Assembly: GCA_963526495.1 (NCBI GenBank)
Contig: CAURNT010000002.1
Span: 1 to 64,000, forward strand
Direction of reading: 5' to 3'
DNA length: 64,000 nt
Source of the DNA: CAURNT01 sp963526495
GTDB taxonomy: Bacteria; Fusobacteriota; Fusobacteriia; Fusobacteriales; Leptotrichiaceae
In this document: piece by piece, positions 17,825 through 27,560 of the stretch
How the letters are laid out: each line of letters starts with the position of its first letter
Position numbering within the stretch: position 1 is the stretch's first letter
The notes under the pieces: generated by a model
The model's database searches: none
What the model saw: the letters and a program-made list of their open reading frames with translations, nothing else
What the model was told of the DNA's origin: nothing
Position numbers and translations under genes: made by a program

Positions 17825-19180
17825 ATGATATCATTATTAAATTTAATCGTAGGGATATTAAAAACACCATCAATTCTTGTTGGGTTAATAGCTCTAGTAG
17901 GATTAGTATTACAAAGAAAACCATTAACAGATGTAATTAAAGGAACAATTAAAACTATAATGGGATTCTTAATTTTAGGAGCAGGGGCAGATTTAATCGT
18001 TGCATCACTTTCTCCTATGGGTAAAATTTTTGAACAAGCATTTCATATTACAGGAGTAGTTCCTAATAATGAAGCAATTATAGCTGTTGCATTAAAAGAC
18101 TTTGGTACACCAACTGCATTAATTATGGCTTTAGGTATGGTTGCTAATATTTTAATTGCTCGTTTCACTCGTTTGAAATATATATTCTTAACAGGTCACC
18201 ATACTTTATACATGGCTTGTATGATAGCTGTTATGTTAACTATAGCAGGATTTAGTGGAAGCATGCTTGTAATTGTTGGATCAGTATTATTAGGATTAAC
18301 AATGGCAGTATTCCCAGCACTTGCTCAACCATTTATGAAAGGTATTACAGGTGATGATAGTGTTGCATTTGGTCACTTTAGTACTTTAGGATATATCTTA
18401 TCAGGATATATAGGAAAAGCTGTAGGTAAAGGTTCTAAATCAACTGAAGAAATGGAACTTCCTAAGAACTTATCATTCTTAAGAGATAGTTCAATTTCAA
18501 TTTCATTAACAATGATGGTAATTTACTTAGTTCTAGCAATAGCTGCAGGAAATGAATTTGTTTCAACTCTTTCTGATGGACAAAACTATATAGTATTTGT
18601 ATTAATTAAAGCAATAGCATTTGCTGGAGGAGTATTCGTAGTATTACAAGGTGTTAGATTAATATTAAATGAAATAGTTCCAGCATTTACAGGAATTTCT
18701 GAAAAATTAGTTCCTAATGCAAAACCTGCACTTGATTGTCCTATAGTATTCCCTTATGCACCAAATGCTGTATTAATAGGGTTCTTATTCAGCTTCTTAG
18801 GAGGTATAGTTGGTTTAGCTCTATTATGGGTATTTAAAGGAGTGTTTGCATTACCATTAATCTTACCAGGTGTAGTACCTCACTTCTTCTGTGGAGCAAC
18901 TGCAGGGGTATTTGGTAACTCAACAGGTGGTAGAAAAGGTGCTATGATAGGAGCATTTGCTAATGGATTATTATTAACAGCATTACCAGCAGTATTATTC
19001 CCATTACTTGCAACTTTAGGATTTGCAGGATCTACATTCTCAGATGCAGACTTTGCAACTTTAGGTATAATATTAGGAGGAGCTTCTAAAGTATTATCAC
19101 CAACAGTAATAACTTGTATAATATTTGCAATAGTAATATTACTTGTAGGACATAACTTTATAGCTAAAAAAGAAGATTAA
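17825..19180 (+). CDS. PTS EIIC permease, ascorbate (UlaA/SgaT) family
   Basis: A 451-residue integral membrane permease with about 11 hydrophobic helices. Segments such as GTPTALIMALGMVANILIAR near 95, GHHTLYMACMIAVM near 122 and FGHFSTLGYILSGYIGKAVG near 180 are characteristic of the ascorbate-family IIC. This gene is richer in G and C at some positions than its neighbours, suggesting high expression. The gene order regulator-IIA-IIB-IIC-transketolase argues that the natural substrate may be a pentose-type sugar rather than ascorbate, since none of the ulaD, ulaE, ulaF or ulaG catabolic genes is present. Confidence 0.9.
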   Translation: MISLLNLIVGILKTPSILVGLIALVGLVLQRKPLTDVIKGTIKTIMGFLILGAGADLIVASLSPMGKIFEQAFHITGVVPNNEAIIAVALKDFGTPTALIMALGMVANILIARFTRLKYIFLTGHHTLYMACMIAVMLTIAGFSGSMLVIVGSVLLGLTMAVFPALAQPFMKGITGDDSVAFGHFSTLGYILSGYIGKAVGKGSKSTEEMELPKNLSFLRDSSISISLTMMVIYLVLAIAAGNEFVSTLSDGQNYIVFVLIKAIAFAGGVFVVLQGVRLILNEIVPAFTGISEKLVPNAKPALDCPIVFPYAPNAVLIGFLFSFLGGIVGLALLWVFKGVFALPLILPGVVPHFFCGATAGVFGNSTGGRKGAMIGAFANGLLLTALPAVLFPLLATLGFAGSTFSDADFATLGIILGGASKVLSPTVITCIIFAIVILLVGHNFIAKKED

Positions 19181-19191
19181 GGATATTAAAT

Positions 19192-20007
19192 ATGGAAAAT
19201 ACTAAAAAATTTGCAAGAGATATTAGAATTAATGTTGTTAAGATGTTAAATAATTTAGGATTTGGTCATTATGGAGGTTCGCTTTCTGTAGTAGAAACTT
19301 TAGCAGTTTTATATAATGATGTAATGAAGTATGATCCTAAGAATCCTGATTGGGAAGATAGAGATTATCTTGTCCTTTCTAAAGGTCATGCAGGGCCTGC
19401 ACTTTATAGTGCACTTGCATTAAAAGGTTTCTTTGATGTAAAAGATTTATTAACTTTAAATGTTAATGGAACAAATTTACCAAGTCATCCAGATAGACTT
19501 AAAACTAAGGGAGTAGATGTTACAACAGGATCACTTGGTCAAGGTATATCTATAGCCTCTGGTATAGCTAAAGGATTAAAAATATTAGGTAAAGATAATA
19601 AAGTATTTTGTATTATAGGGGATGGAGAATCTCAAGAAGGTCAAGTATGGGAAGCTATGCAATTTATTGCTCATAATGATTTAAATAATATGGTAGTATT
19701 TTTAGACTATAACAAACAACAATTAGATGGATATTTAGAAGATATTAATAGACCTTATTCTTTTGAAGAAAAAGCTAAATCTTTTGGATTTGATGCTATT
19801 ACTGTAAAAGGGGATGATGTTGAAGCTATAAAAGAAGCAACTTTAAAGAAAACGGATAGACCTTTATTTATAGTACTTGATACTATTAAAGGTCAAGGTG
19901 TAGAATTTATAGAAAAATTCAAAGGTAATCATCATATACGTCCAAATGCTGAAGTTAAAGCAGAACTTGAAAGAGTAGTAGCCGAATTAGAAAGAGAGGG
20001 TAATTAA
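19192..20007 (+). CDS. Transketolase, N-terminal (ThDP-binding) subunit
   Basis: A 271-residue half-size transketolase carrying the thiamine diphosphate pyrophosphate-binding domain. GDGESQEGQVWEAMQ near 144 is the GDG motif, and LSKGHAGPALYS near 62 and TGSLGQGISIASG near 110 follow the transketolase pattern. The C-terminal half is encoded by the next gene, whose start overlaps the stop by one base. Together they move two-carbon units between ketose and aldose phosphates. Its place behind a PTS permease suggests it processes the imported sugar phosphate. Confidence 0.92.
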   Translation: MENTKKFARDIRINVVKMLNNLGFGHYGGSLSVVETLAVLYNDVMKYDPKNPDWEDRDYLVLSKGHAGPALYSALALKGFFDVKDLLTLNVNGTNLPSHPDRLKTKGVDVTTGSLGQGISIASGIAKGLKILGKDNKVFCIIGDGESQEGQVWEAMQFIAHNDLNNMVVFLDYNKQQLDGYLEDINRPYSFEEKAKSFGFDAITVKGDDVEAIKEATLKKTDRPLFIVLDTIKGQGVEFIEKFKGNHHIRPNAEVKAELERVVAELEREGN

Positions 20008-20966
20008 TGTTTAAAGTATATAATGGAGAAACTACTAAAGAAGAACTTGAGTTAAGAAAAGTGTGTACAAATAAATTTGAAGAATACTTAACAAAAGATG
20101 AAAAAGTAGTGGTATTAGATGCAGACTTAATGGGTTCTCTTGGTAGTGGAAGTTTGGTAGAAAAATATAAAGGACGTGTTATTAATGTAGGTATAATGGA
20201 AGCTCAAGAAATTTCTTGTGCAGCAGGTCTTTCAAGAGTAGGACTTAAACCTTTTGTACATACATTTACAGCTTTTGCAAGTAGAAGATGTTTAGATCAA
20301 ATTTTCATATCTTCTCTATATCAAAATAATCCTATAACAGTAATAGCTTCAGATGCAGGAATACAAGCTGTTCATAATGGTGGAACTCATATGTCATTTG
20401 AAGATATGGGTTTAATAAGAGGGCTTGCGAATTCAGTTGTTATAGAACCTACAGATTCTAATGTTTTAAAATCAGTTTTAGATGAGGTATATAGTAAACA
20501 AGATAAATTTTATTGGATACGTTTAACAAGAAAAAATGTATTTAAAATTTATGAAGAAGGTTCTAAATTTGAAATAGGAAAAGCTAATGTATTACAACTT
20601 GGTAGTGATATTTGTATAATTGCTATTGGTATGATGGTACATGAAGCTCGTATGGCAGCTAAAAAACTTGAAGAAGAAGGAATATCAGTTACAGTAATTG
20701 ATATGTTCGCTTTAAAACCTATAGATAGAGAAGCTATAATTGAACATTCAAAAGGTAAAAAGTTGGTAGTTACTGCAGAAAATCATAGTATTACAAATGG
20801 TCTAGGAAGTGCAGTTGCAGAAGTTTTAGCAGAAGAATGTCAAACTAAGCTTGTTAGAGTAGGAGTGAAAGAAAGATTTGGTCAAGTTGGAACTCTTGAA
20901 TTTTTACAAGAAGAATATGGATTAAGAGCAGAAGATATATATCAAGCTGTAAAAAATAATATATAG
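20007..20966 (+). CDS. Transketolase, C-terminal subunit
   Basis: A 319-residue partner of the preceding gene, with the pyrimidine-binding domain (VVLDADLMGSLGSGSL near 35, GIMEAQEISCAAGLSR near 63 with the catalytic Glu) and the C-terminal transketolase domain (ENHSITNGLGSAVAEVL near 258). Split transketolases are common in anaerobes and archaea. It is the last gene of the PTS operon, followed by a clear terminator. Confidence 0.92.
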   Translation: MFKVYNGETTKEELELRKVCTNKFEEYLTKDEKVVVLDADLMGSLGSGSLVEKYKGRVINVGIMEAQEISCAAGLSRVGLKPFVHTFTAFASRRCLDQIFISSLYQNNPITVIASDAGIQAVHNGGTHMSFEDMGLIRGLANSVVIEPTDSNVLKSVLDEVYSKQDKFYWIRLTRKNVFKIYEEGSKFEIGKANVLQLGSDICIIAIGMMVHEARMAAKKLEEEGISVTVIDMFALKPIDREAIIEHSKGKKLVVTAENHSITNGLGSAVAEVLAEECQTKLVRVGVKERFGQVGTLEFLQEEYGLRAEDIYQAVKNNI

Positions 20967-20995
20967 TTAATATTAAATATATTAAAAAATAAATT

Positions 20996-21033
20996 AGGAT
21001 TGACTCTTTGTTTTATAGGAGTCAATCCTTTTA
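20996..21033 (+). terminator. Terminator after the PTS/transketolase operon
   Basis: AGGATTGACTC (20996-21006) pairs perfectly with GAGTCAATCCT (21019-21029), followed by TTTAATTT. It separates the PTS operon from tex. Confidence 0.88.
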
Positions 21034-21100
21034 ATTTATGGTGGAAATTAGGTCTAAAATATGGTAAAATATTATGAATAACATGTTGGAGGCAGAAATT

Positions 21101-23395
21101 GTGGAAAATAAGATATTTGAACTTGTTGCAGAAGATATAAAAATTAGTGCAAATCAAGTAGAACAAACAATTAAACTTTATGATGAAGGATCCACTATAC
21201 CTTTTATTTCTAGATATAGAAAAGAAGTTACAGGAAATCTTGATGAAGAACAAATTAGAGATATAGTTGATAAAGTTACATATTTTAGAAATTTAGAAAA
21301 AAGAAAAGAAGAAGTAATAAGATTGATAGAAGAACAAGGAGCTCTTACTCCGGAGTTAGAATTAGCTATAAAAGAAGCTCAAGTTCTACAAAGAGTAGAA
21401 GATTTATATCTTCCATATAAGAAAAAGAAAAAAACTAAAGCTGATATAGCTATTGAAAATGGATTAGAACCACTTTCAGAATATTTAGTTAAACCAGAAA
21501 CTAATATGGAAATGCTTGAAGAAGAAGCGAAAGGCTTTATAAACGAAAATGTTGTTGATGTTAAAGCAGCTATAGAAGGAGCACATTTAATAATAGCTCA
21601 AAAATTATCTGAAAATATAGAAATAAGAGAGTATTTAAGAAAAGTTTTAACGGATAAATCTAAACTTGTATCTAAATTAATAGAAAAAAATAAAGAACTA
21701 GATGAAAAACAAGTATATAAAGATTATTATGATTTTAGTGAAGCATATAATAAAATACTATCTCATAGAATATTAGCAGTTAATCGTGGAGAAAATGAGA
21801 AAATACTTAAGGTAGATTTAGAAATTGATGATGATGTTAGAGAAAATATAGTATCTCATATATACGGAACATATTTTGAAAATAAGAATTTAAAATCATT
21901 TTTAGAAAATGTAATAGTTGATTCTTTAGATAGATTAATTTATCCATCAATAGAGAATGAATTGAGAAATATATTAACTGAAAAATCAGAAGAAGAAGCA
22001 ATTGCTAATTTTGCAAAGAATTTAGAAGATTTACTTTTACAACCACCTTTATATAAAAAAACTATACTAGGATTAGATCCTGGTTATAGAACAGGTGCAA
22101 AACTTGCTATTATTGATAATGAAGGATTCTTTAGAGCAAATGATGTAGTTTATTTAGTTAAAGAAATGCATAGTGAAAAACAATTAGCTACGGCTCGTGA
22201 AAAAATATTAAAATATATTAAAGAATATGATGTAGATATAGTAGCTATAGGTAATGGTACAGCATCGCGTGAAACAGCTAGTTTTGTATCTGATATATTG
22301 AAAGGGTATAAAGATAAAAAGATCTCATATATTATAGTTAATGAAGCAGGTGCTTCAGTATATTCGGCTTCTAAGATAGCTGCTGAAGAATTCCCAGACC
22401 TTGATGTTACTGTAAGAGGAACTATATCTATTTCAAGAAGAATACAAGATCCATTAGCAGAACTTGTTAAAATAGATCCTAAATCTATTGGAGTTGGAAT
22501 GTATCAACACGATGTTAATCAAAAGAACTTAAATACAGAATTAGAACAAACTATAGAAAAAATAGTAAATAGAGTTGGAGTTAATATTAATACTGCAAGT
22601 GCTGCATTACTTGGATATGTATCAGGTATTAAGAAAAATATAGCTAAAAATATAGTTGATTATAGAAAAGAAAATGGGGATTTTAAAAATAGAAAAGAAG
22701 TTTTAAAAGTTAAGGGATTAGGTGCAAAAGCATTTGAACAATTAGCAGGGTTTGTTGTTATTCCTGATAGTGATAATCCTTTAGATAATACAATAATTCA
22801 CCCAGAGTCATACTATATTGCAGAAGAAATTCTTAAAAAATGTAATAGTAGTGTAATAGAGCTAAAAGAAGATCTTAAATCTGTAAGAGAAAAATTAAAT
22901 GGTGCTGATTTAAAGGAAATTATAGAAAAAACTGGATTAGATAAAACTGTTAAGGATGTATATGAGGCTTTAATAAAAGATAGACGTGATCCAAGAGATG
23001 ATTTTGATAAACCTCTTTTAAGAGAAGATGTATTAAGTATAGAAGATTTAAAAGTTGGTATGGAACTTGAAGGAACTGTAAGGAATGTTACTAAATTTGG
23101 AGCTTTTGTAGATATAGGATTAAAAAATGATGCTATGATACATTTATCTCAAATATCAGATGAATATATTACAGATCCTACTAAGGTGTTATCAATAGGA
23201 CAAATTATAAAAGTTAGAGTATTAGATATAGATATACCTAGACAAAGAGTTGGATTAACACGTAAAAATCCTAATTATGTAAAACCTAAAAAATTAGTTA
23301 AGAAAAAATTTGATGATAAAAAAAGAAAAGAAGAAATAGAACAAAGAAAATTAGAAAAACAATTAATATCTATTGGATTTAAAATAAAGAAATAG
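21101..23395 (+). CDS. tex: Tex family RNA-binding protein
   Basis: A Tex-type S1 RNA-binding protein, a transcription-associated factor of broad distribution. It has an N-terminal helical Tex domain, a YqgF-like nuclease fold (ILGLDPGYRTGAKLAII near 325), helix-hairpin-helix repeats (NINTASAALLGYVSG and VLKVKGLGAKAFEQLAGF) and a C-terminal S1 domain (VGMELEGTVRNVTKFGAFVDIG). GTG at 21101 lies 8 bases after GGAGG and gives 764 residues. The longer frame from ATG 21074 puts that ribosome binding site inside the gene, so I prefer GTG. It begins a long run of close housekeeping genes. Confidence 0.93.
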   Translation: MENKIFELVAEDIKISANQVEQTIKLYDEGSTIPFISRYRKEVTGNLDEEQIRDIVDKVTYFRNLEKRKEEVIRLIEEQGALTPELELAIKEAQVLQRVEDLYLPYKKKKKTKADIAIENGLEPLSEYLVKPETNMEMLEEEAKGFINENVVDVKAAIEGAHLIIAQKLSENIEIREYLRKVLTDKSKLVSKLIEKNKELDEKQVYKDYYDFSEAYNKILSHRILAVNRGENEKILKVDLEIDDDVRENIVSHIYGTYFENKNLKSFLENVIVDSLDRLIYPSIENELRNILTEKSEEEAIANFAKNLEDLLLQPPLYKKTILGLDPGYRTGAKLAIIDNEGFFRANDVVYLVKEMHSEKQLATAREKILKYIKEYDVDIVAIGNGTASRETASFVSDILKGYKDKKISYIIVNEAGASVYSASKIAAEEFPDLDVTVRGTISISRRIQDPLAELVKIDPKSIGVGMYQHDVNQKNLNTELEQTIEKIVNRVGVNINTASAALLGYVSGIKKNIAKNIVDYRKENGDFKNRKEVLKVKGLGAKAFEQLAGFVVIPDSDNPLDNTIIHPESYYIAEEILKKCNSSVIELKEDLKSVREKLNGADLKEIIEKTGLDKTVKDVYEALIKDRRDPRDDFDKPLLREDVLSIEDLKVGMELEGTVRNVTKFGAFVDIGLKNDAMIHLSQISDEYITDPTKVLSIGQIIKVRVLDIDIPRQRVGLTRKNPNYVKPKKLVKKKFDDKKRKEEIEQRKLEKQLISIGFKIKK

Positions 23396-23405
23396 GAGGA
23401 AAACA

Positions 23406-26195
23406 ATGGAAAATGAAAAAGTAGATTATGCTTCTACCCTGAATTTACCTAAAACAAGTTTTAAAATGAAGGCTAATCTTGCACAAAAAGAACCCCTTGT
23501 AATAAGAGATTGGACTAAGAAAAATATTTATGAAAAAAGTTTAGATAAAAATAAACCTACATTCTTCTTGCATGATGGGCCACCTTATGCAAACGGAGAT
23601 TTACATATAGGTCATTCAATAAATAAAATACTTAAGGATATAATATTAAAATATAAAAGACTTAGAGGATATAATGCACCATATATACCAGGATGGGATA
23701 CACATGGATTACCAATAGAATGGAAAATGATACAAGAGCTTGGAGAAAAAGTTAAGGAAATGAGTCCTTTACAACTTAGAGAAGCTTGTAAAAAATATGC
23801 ACTTAAATCTGTTGAAAATCAAAAGAAAGATTTTGTGCGTATGGGAATCCTTGGAGATTGGAATAACCCGTATATAACTTTAAAGAAAGAATTTGAAGCT
23901 GAAGAATTAAGAGTATTTAGAGATATATATGAAAATGGATATGTATATAAAGGTCTTAAACCAGTATATTGGTCACCTACAACAGAAACAGCACTTGCTG
24001 AAGCTGAAATTGAATATAAAGATGTTGAATCTGATTCTATATTTGTAAAAATGGATTTAACAGCTGATAGTTTATCAAAATTAGAACTTGAATCAGCATC
24101 ATTTGTGATATGGACAACAACACCATGGACAATACCTGCTAATCTTGCTATAGCATTAAATGAAGAATTTGAATATGGAGTTTATAAAACTTCAAAAGGG
24201 AATTTAATACTTGCAAAAGAATTATCATCTTCTGCATTTAAGGAAATGGAAATAACAGAATTTGAATTGATAAAAGAATTTAAAGGAAGTGAACTTGAAA
24301 GATTAACTTACACACATCCTATATATTCAAGAGAAAGCATTATAATACTTGGAGAACACGTTACTCTTGAAGCAGGAACAGGATGTGTTCACACTGCACC
24401 AGGACATGGGGTAGATGACTATATAGCAGCACAAAAATATGAAATAGGAATATTATCTCCTGTTGATGATAAAGGACATATGACAAGTGAAGCTCCAGGA
24501 TTTGAAGGAATGTTTTATAAAAAAGCTAATAAAGCTATTATAGAAAAACTTGAAGAAAATCAAAAACTTTTAGGTTTGAAAAAAATCTCACATTCTTATC
24601 CTCATGATTGGAGAAGTAAAAAACCTGTAATATTTAGAGCTACGGAACAATGGTTTATAAAAGTAGATGGAGAAGTTAGAAAAAATGCTTTAGAACAATT
24701 ATTAAAAGTTGAATTTGTTCCTACTTGGGGAAGAAATAGAATAACTTCTATGATGGAAAATAGACCAGATTGGACTATATCAAGACAAAGAGTTTGGGGT
24801 GTACCTATACCAATTTTCTATAATGCTAAAACAAATGAAGTTATATATCATAGTGAAATAATGGAAAGAGTTATAGAGCTTGTAGAAAAAGAAGGTACAG
24901 ATATTTGGTGGAAATATTCAGCAAATGAAATTATAGGAGATGAATTATTAGATAAATTTAATTTAAGAGAAGTTGAATTAAGAAAAGAAAGAAGTATATT
25001 AGATGTTTGGTTTGATTCTGGAGTTTCTCATAGATCTGTTGTTGTAACAAGAGGATATGAAAGACCAGTTGATCTATATCTTGAAGGTTCAGATCAACAT
25101 AGAGGATGGTTCCAATCATCACTACTTACTTCAGTTGCATCAACTTTTGATGCTCCGTATAAGAAGATATTAACTCATGGATTTGTTATGGATGGACAAG
25201 GAAGAAAAATGTCTAAATCTTTAGGAAATACAATAACTCCTAAAGATATCATAGATGTACACGGTGCAGATATATTAAGACTTTGGGTATCATCTGTTGA
25301 TTATAGAGAAGATGTTAGAATATCAGATAATATAATACAACAAATGTCTGATTCATATAGAAAAATAAGAAACACAGCTAGATATTTACTAGGAAATATA
25401 AATGATTTTGATAGAAAAACTAAAGTTGATTATAAAGATATGTTAGAAATAGATAAATGGGCTATGCATAAATTAGAAGAGTTAAAGAGAAAAACAACTA
25501 AACATTATGAAAATTATGAATTTTATGCTTTATTCCAAGAAATACTTTATTTCTGTTCTGTTGAAATGTCATCATTCTATTTAGATATAATAAAAGATAG
25601 ACTATATTGTGAATATAAAGATTCATTAGAAAGAAGATCAGCTCAAACTGTACTTTCAAATATTTTAGATGTACTTGTAAGGGTTATATCTCCAGTTTTA
25701 TCATTTACTGCAGAAGAAATATGGGAAAGACTTGATTATGAAGGTAAAGAGGAAAGTGTACATTTAACTTCATGGGTAGAAGAAAATCCTGAGTATATTA
25801 ATAATGAATTAAATGAAAAATGGGAAAAATTAGGTTCTTTAAGAAGAGAAATAAATAAAAAAATAGAAAAAGAAAGACAAAATGGTCTTATAGGGTTATC
25901 TCTTGATGCTAGAGTGTTAATAAATATATCTAATTCAGAATATAGTTTTGTTAAGGAGTATAGTGAGTGGGATATATCAGATATTTTACTTGTATCGCAA
26001 GTTGAATTTGTTGAAAACGCGACTGAATTAGAAGAAACAGAAATAGAAGGAATAAAAGCTAAAGTTATTAGAGCATTAGGTAAGAAATGTGAAAGATGTT
26101 GGAAATATAGTTTAGAAGTAGGAACTGATTCAGAATATCCAGATGTAACACTAAGAGATGCAAAAGTTTTAAGATTACAAAAGGAGAATCAATAA
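23406..26195 (+). CDS. ileS: Isoleucyl-tRNA synthetase
   Basis: Class I synthetase of 929 residues charging tRNA-Ile. It carries HIGH (HDGPPYANGDLHIGHS near 55), the CP1 editing domain with TTTPWTIPANLAIAL, KMSKS (DGQGRKMSKSLGNT) and an anticodon domain. At the C-terminus the zinc finger is incomplete: the first pair C895-x-x-C898 in KCERCWKY is present, but the expected TLCxRC pair is replaced by VTLRDAK (914-920). It follows tex by 10 bases, so there is no room for a T-box leader and it must depend on upstream transcription. Confidence 0.97.
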   Translation: MENEKVDYASTLNLPKTSFKMKANLAQKEPLVIRDWTKKNIYEKSLDKNKPTFFLHDGPPYANGDLHIGHSINKILKDIILKYKRLRGYNAPYIPGWDTHGLPIEWKMIQELGEKVKEMSPLQLREACKKYALKSVENQKKDFVRMGILGDWNNPYITLKKEFEAEELRVFRDIYENGYVYKGLKPVYWSPTTETALAEAEIEYKDVESDSIFVKMDLTADSLSKLELESASFVIWTTTPWTIPANLAIALNEEFEYGVYKTSKGNLILAKELSSSAFKEMEITEFELIKEFKGSELERLTYTHPIYSRESIIILGEHVTLEAGTGCVHTAPGHGVDDYIAAQKYEIGILSPVDDKGHMTSEAPGFEGMFYKKANKAIIEKLEENQKLLGLKKISHSYPHDWRSKKPVIFRATEQWFIKVDGEVRKNALEQLLKVEFVPTWGRNRITSMMENRPDWTISRQRVWGVPIPIFYNAKTNEVIYHSEIMERVIELVEKEGTDIWWKYSANEIIGDELLDKFNLREVELRKERSILDVWFDSGVSHRSVVVTRGYERPVDLYLEGSDQHRGWFQSSLLTSVASTFDAPYKKILTHGFVMDGQGRKMSKSLGNTITPKDIIDVHGADILRLWVSSVDYREDVRISDNIIQQMSDSYRKIRNTARYLLGNINDFDRKTKVDYKDMLEIDKWAMHKLEELKRKTTKHYENYEFYALFQEILYFCSVEMSSFYLDIIKDRLYCEYKDSLERRSAQTVLSNILDVLVRVISPVLSFTAEEIWERLDYEGKEESVHLTSWVEENPEYINNELNEKWEKLGSLRREINKKIEKERQNGLIGLSLDARVLINISNSEYSFVKEYSEWDISDILLVSQVEFVENATELEETEIEGIKAKVIRALGKKCERCWKYSLEVGTDSEYPDVTLRDAKVLRLQKENQ

Positions 26196-26196
26196 T

Positions 26197-26676
26197 ATGT
26201 ATTTTATACTTATAACTCTATATGTACTTCTTGTATTATTTGATCAATTAACTAAGCAATTTATGTATAATATTTCTGGTGGAAATATAGGATATTCAAT
26301 TAATATATTAGGTGATTTTTTAAAGTTTACATATGTTGAGAATCATGGTGGTATATTTGGATTATTTCAAGGAAGTATAATTGCATTTACTATAATTAGT
26401 ACACTTTTAATAATTTATTTACTTTATACAGAAACTAAGAATTTTTTAAATACAAATATTATTAATAAAATAGGTGTAATATTTATAGCATCAGGAGCAA
26501 CAGGTAATATGATAGACAGATATTTAAGAGGATTTGTAATAGACATGATAGATTTTCGTGGTATATGGAGTTTTGTATTTAATGTTGCAGATGCATATAT
26601 ACATATAGGTATATATATATTAGTTGTATATTATCTATTATCTAATTATGTATTTAAAAAAACAAAAGGAGAATAA
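26197..26676 (+). CDS. lspA: Lipoprotein signal peptidase (signal peptidase II)
   Basis: Inner-membrane aspartyl protease that cleaves prolipoproteins after lipid attachment. A 159-residue protein with four hydrophobic helices. The catalytic aspartates lie in GNMIDRYLRGFVIDMIDF and FNVADAYIHIG near 107-135, and NHGGIFGLFQG matches the conserved N-terminal motif. It starts one base after ileS, the common ileS-lspA pairing. Lipoproteins in this window (13.5 and 50.8 kb) are likely substrates. Confidence 0.95.
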   Translation: MYFILITLYVLLVLFDQLTKQFMYNISGGNIGYSINILGDFLKFTYVENHGGIFGLFQGSIIAFTIISTLLIIYLLYTETKNFLNTNIINKIGVIFIASGATGNMIDRYLRGFVIDMIDFRGIWSFVFNVADAYIHIGIYILVVYYLLSNYVFKKTKGE

Positions 26677-26678
26677 TT

Positions 26679-27560
26679 ATGTATTTTCAAGATATAATAT
26701 TAACACTTCAAAAATATTGGAGTGAACAAGGATGTATAATAAGTAATCCTTACGATGTAGAGACAGGTGCAGGAACTTTTAATCCTGACACTTTCCTTAT
26801 GTCTTTAGGACCTGAACCTTGGAGTGTTGCATATGTTGAACCTTCAAGAAGACCTAAAGATGGAAGATATGGACAAAATCCTAATAGAGTGTATCAACAT
26901 CATCAATTTCAAGTAATTATGAAACCATCTCCAGATAATATTCAGGAACTATATCTTAAAAGTTTAGAAGCTTTAGGTATAGATGTTAAAAATCATGATG
27001 TTAGATTTGTTGAAGATAACTGGGAGTCTCCAACTTTAGGAGCTTGGGGATTAGGTTGGGAAGTATGGCTTGATGGTATGGAAATTACTCAGTTTACATA
27101 TTTCCAACAAGTTGGAGGAATAGAGGTAGAAATAGTTCCTTCTGAAATAACATATGGTCTTGAAAGAATAGCTCTATATTTACAAAATAAAGATAATGTA
27201 TATGATTTAGAATGGTCTAAAGGTGTTAAATATGGAGAAAGACGTTATCAATATGAATATGAAATGAGTAAATACAGCTTTGAAGTAAGTGATGTGGAAA
27301 TGAATTTCAAATTATTTGATATGTATGAAAAAGAAGCAAAAAATTGCTTGAGTCACAACTTAGTTCTTCCAGCTTATGATTATGTATTAAAATGTTCTCA
27401 TACATTTAATAACTTAGATGCAAGAGGAGCTATAAGTACAACAGAAAGAATGTCATATATATTAAGAGTAAGAGATATGGCTAAAAAATGTGCTGAAATA
27501 TTTGTTAAAACACGTGAGGATTTAGGACATCCATTACTTAAAAAAGGAGGTATAGAATAA
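26679..27560 (+). CDS. glyQ: Glycyl-tRNA synthetase, alpha subunit
   Basis: Catalytic subunit of the bacterial alpha2beta2 GlyRS, 293 residues. It begins with FQDIILTLQKYWSEQGC and has EVWLDGMEITQFTYFQQVGG near 128 and GLERIALYLQ, which form the class II active site. The length is normal. It overlaps glyS by one base (TAATG), which helps equal synthesis of both subunits. Confidence 0.97.
   Translation: MYFQDIILTLQKYWSEQGCIISNPYDVETGAGTFNPDTFLMSLGPEPWSVAYVEPSRRPKDGRYGQNPNRVYQHHQFQVIMKPSPDNIQELYLKSLEALGIDVKNHDVRFVEDNWESPTLGAWGLGWEVWLDGMEITQFTYFQQVGGIEVEIVPSEITYGLERIALYLQNKDNVYDLEWSKGVKYGERRYQYEYEMSKYSFEVSDVEMNFKLFDMYEKEAKNCLSHNLVLPAYDYVLKCSHTFNNLDARGAISTTERMSYILRVRDMAKKCAEIFVKTREDLGHPLLKKGGIE

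Noticed and set aside
21074..21100. ATG upstream as tex start
   Set aside because: The ribosome binding site GGAGG at 21088-21092 would lie inside the gene; GTG at 21101 is correctly spaced.
23396..23405. T-box riboswitch before ileS or glyQ
   Set aside because: The gaps are only 10 and 2 bases, leaving no room for a leader RNA.
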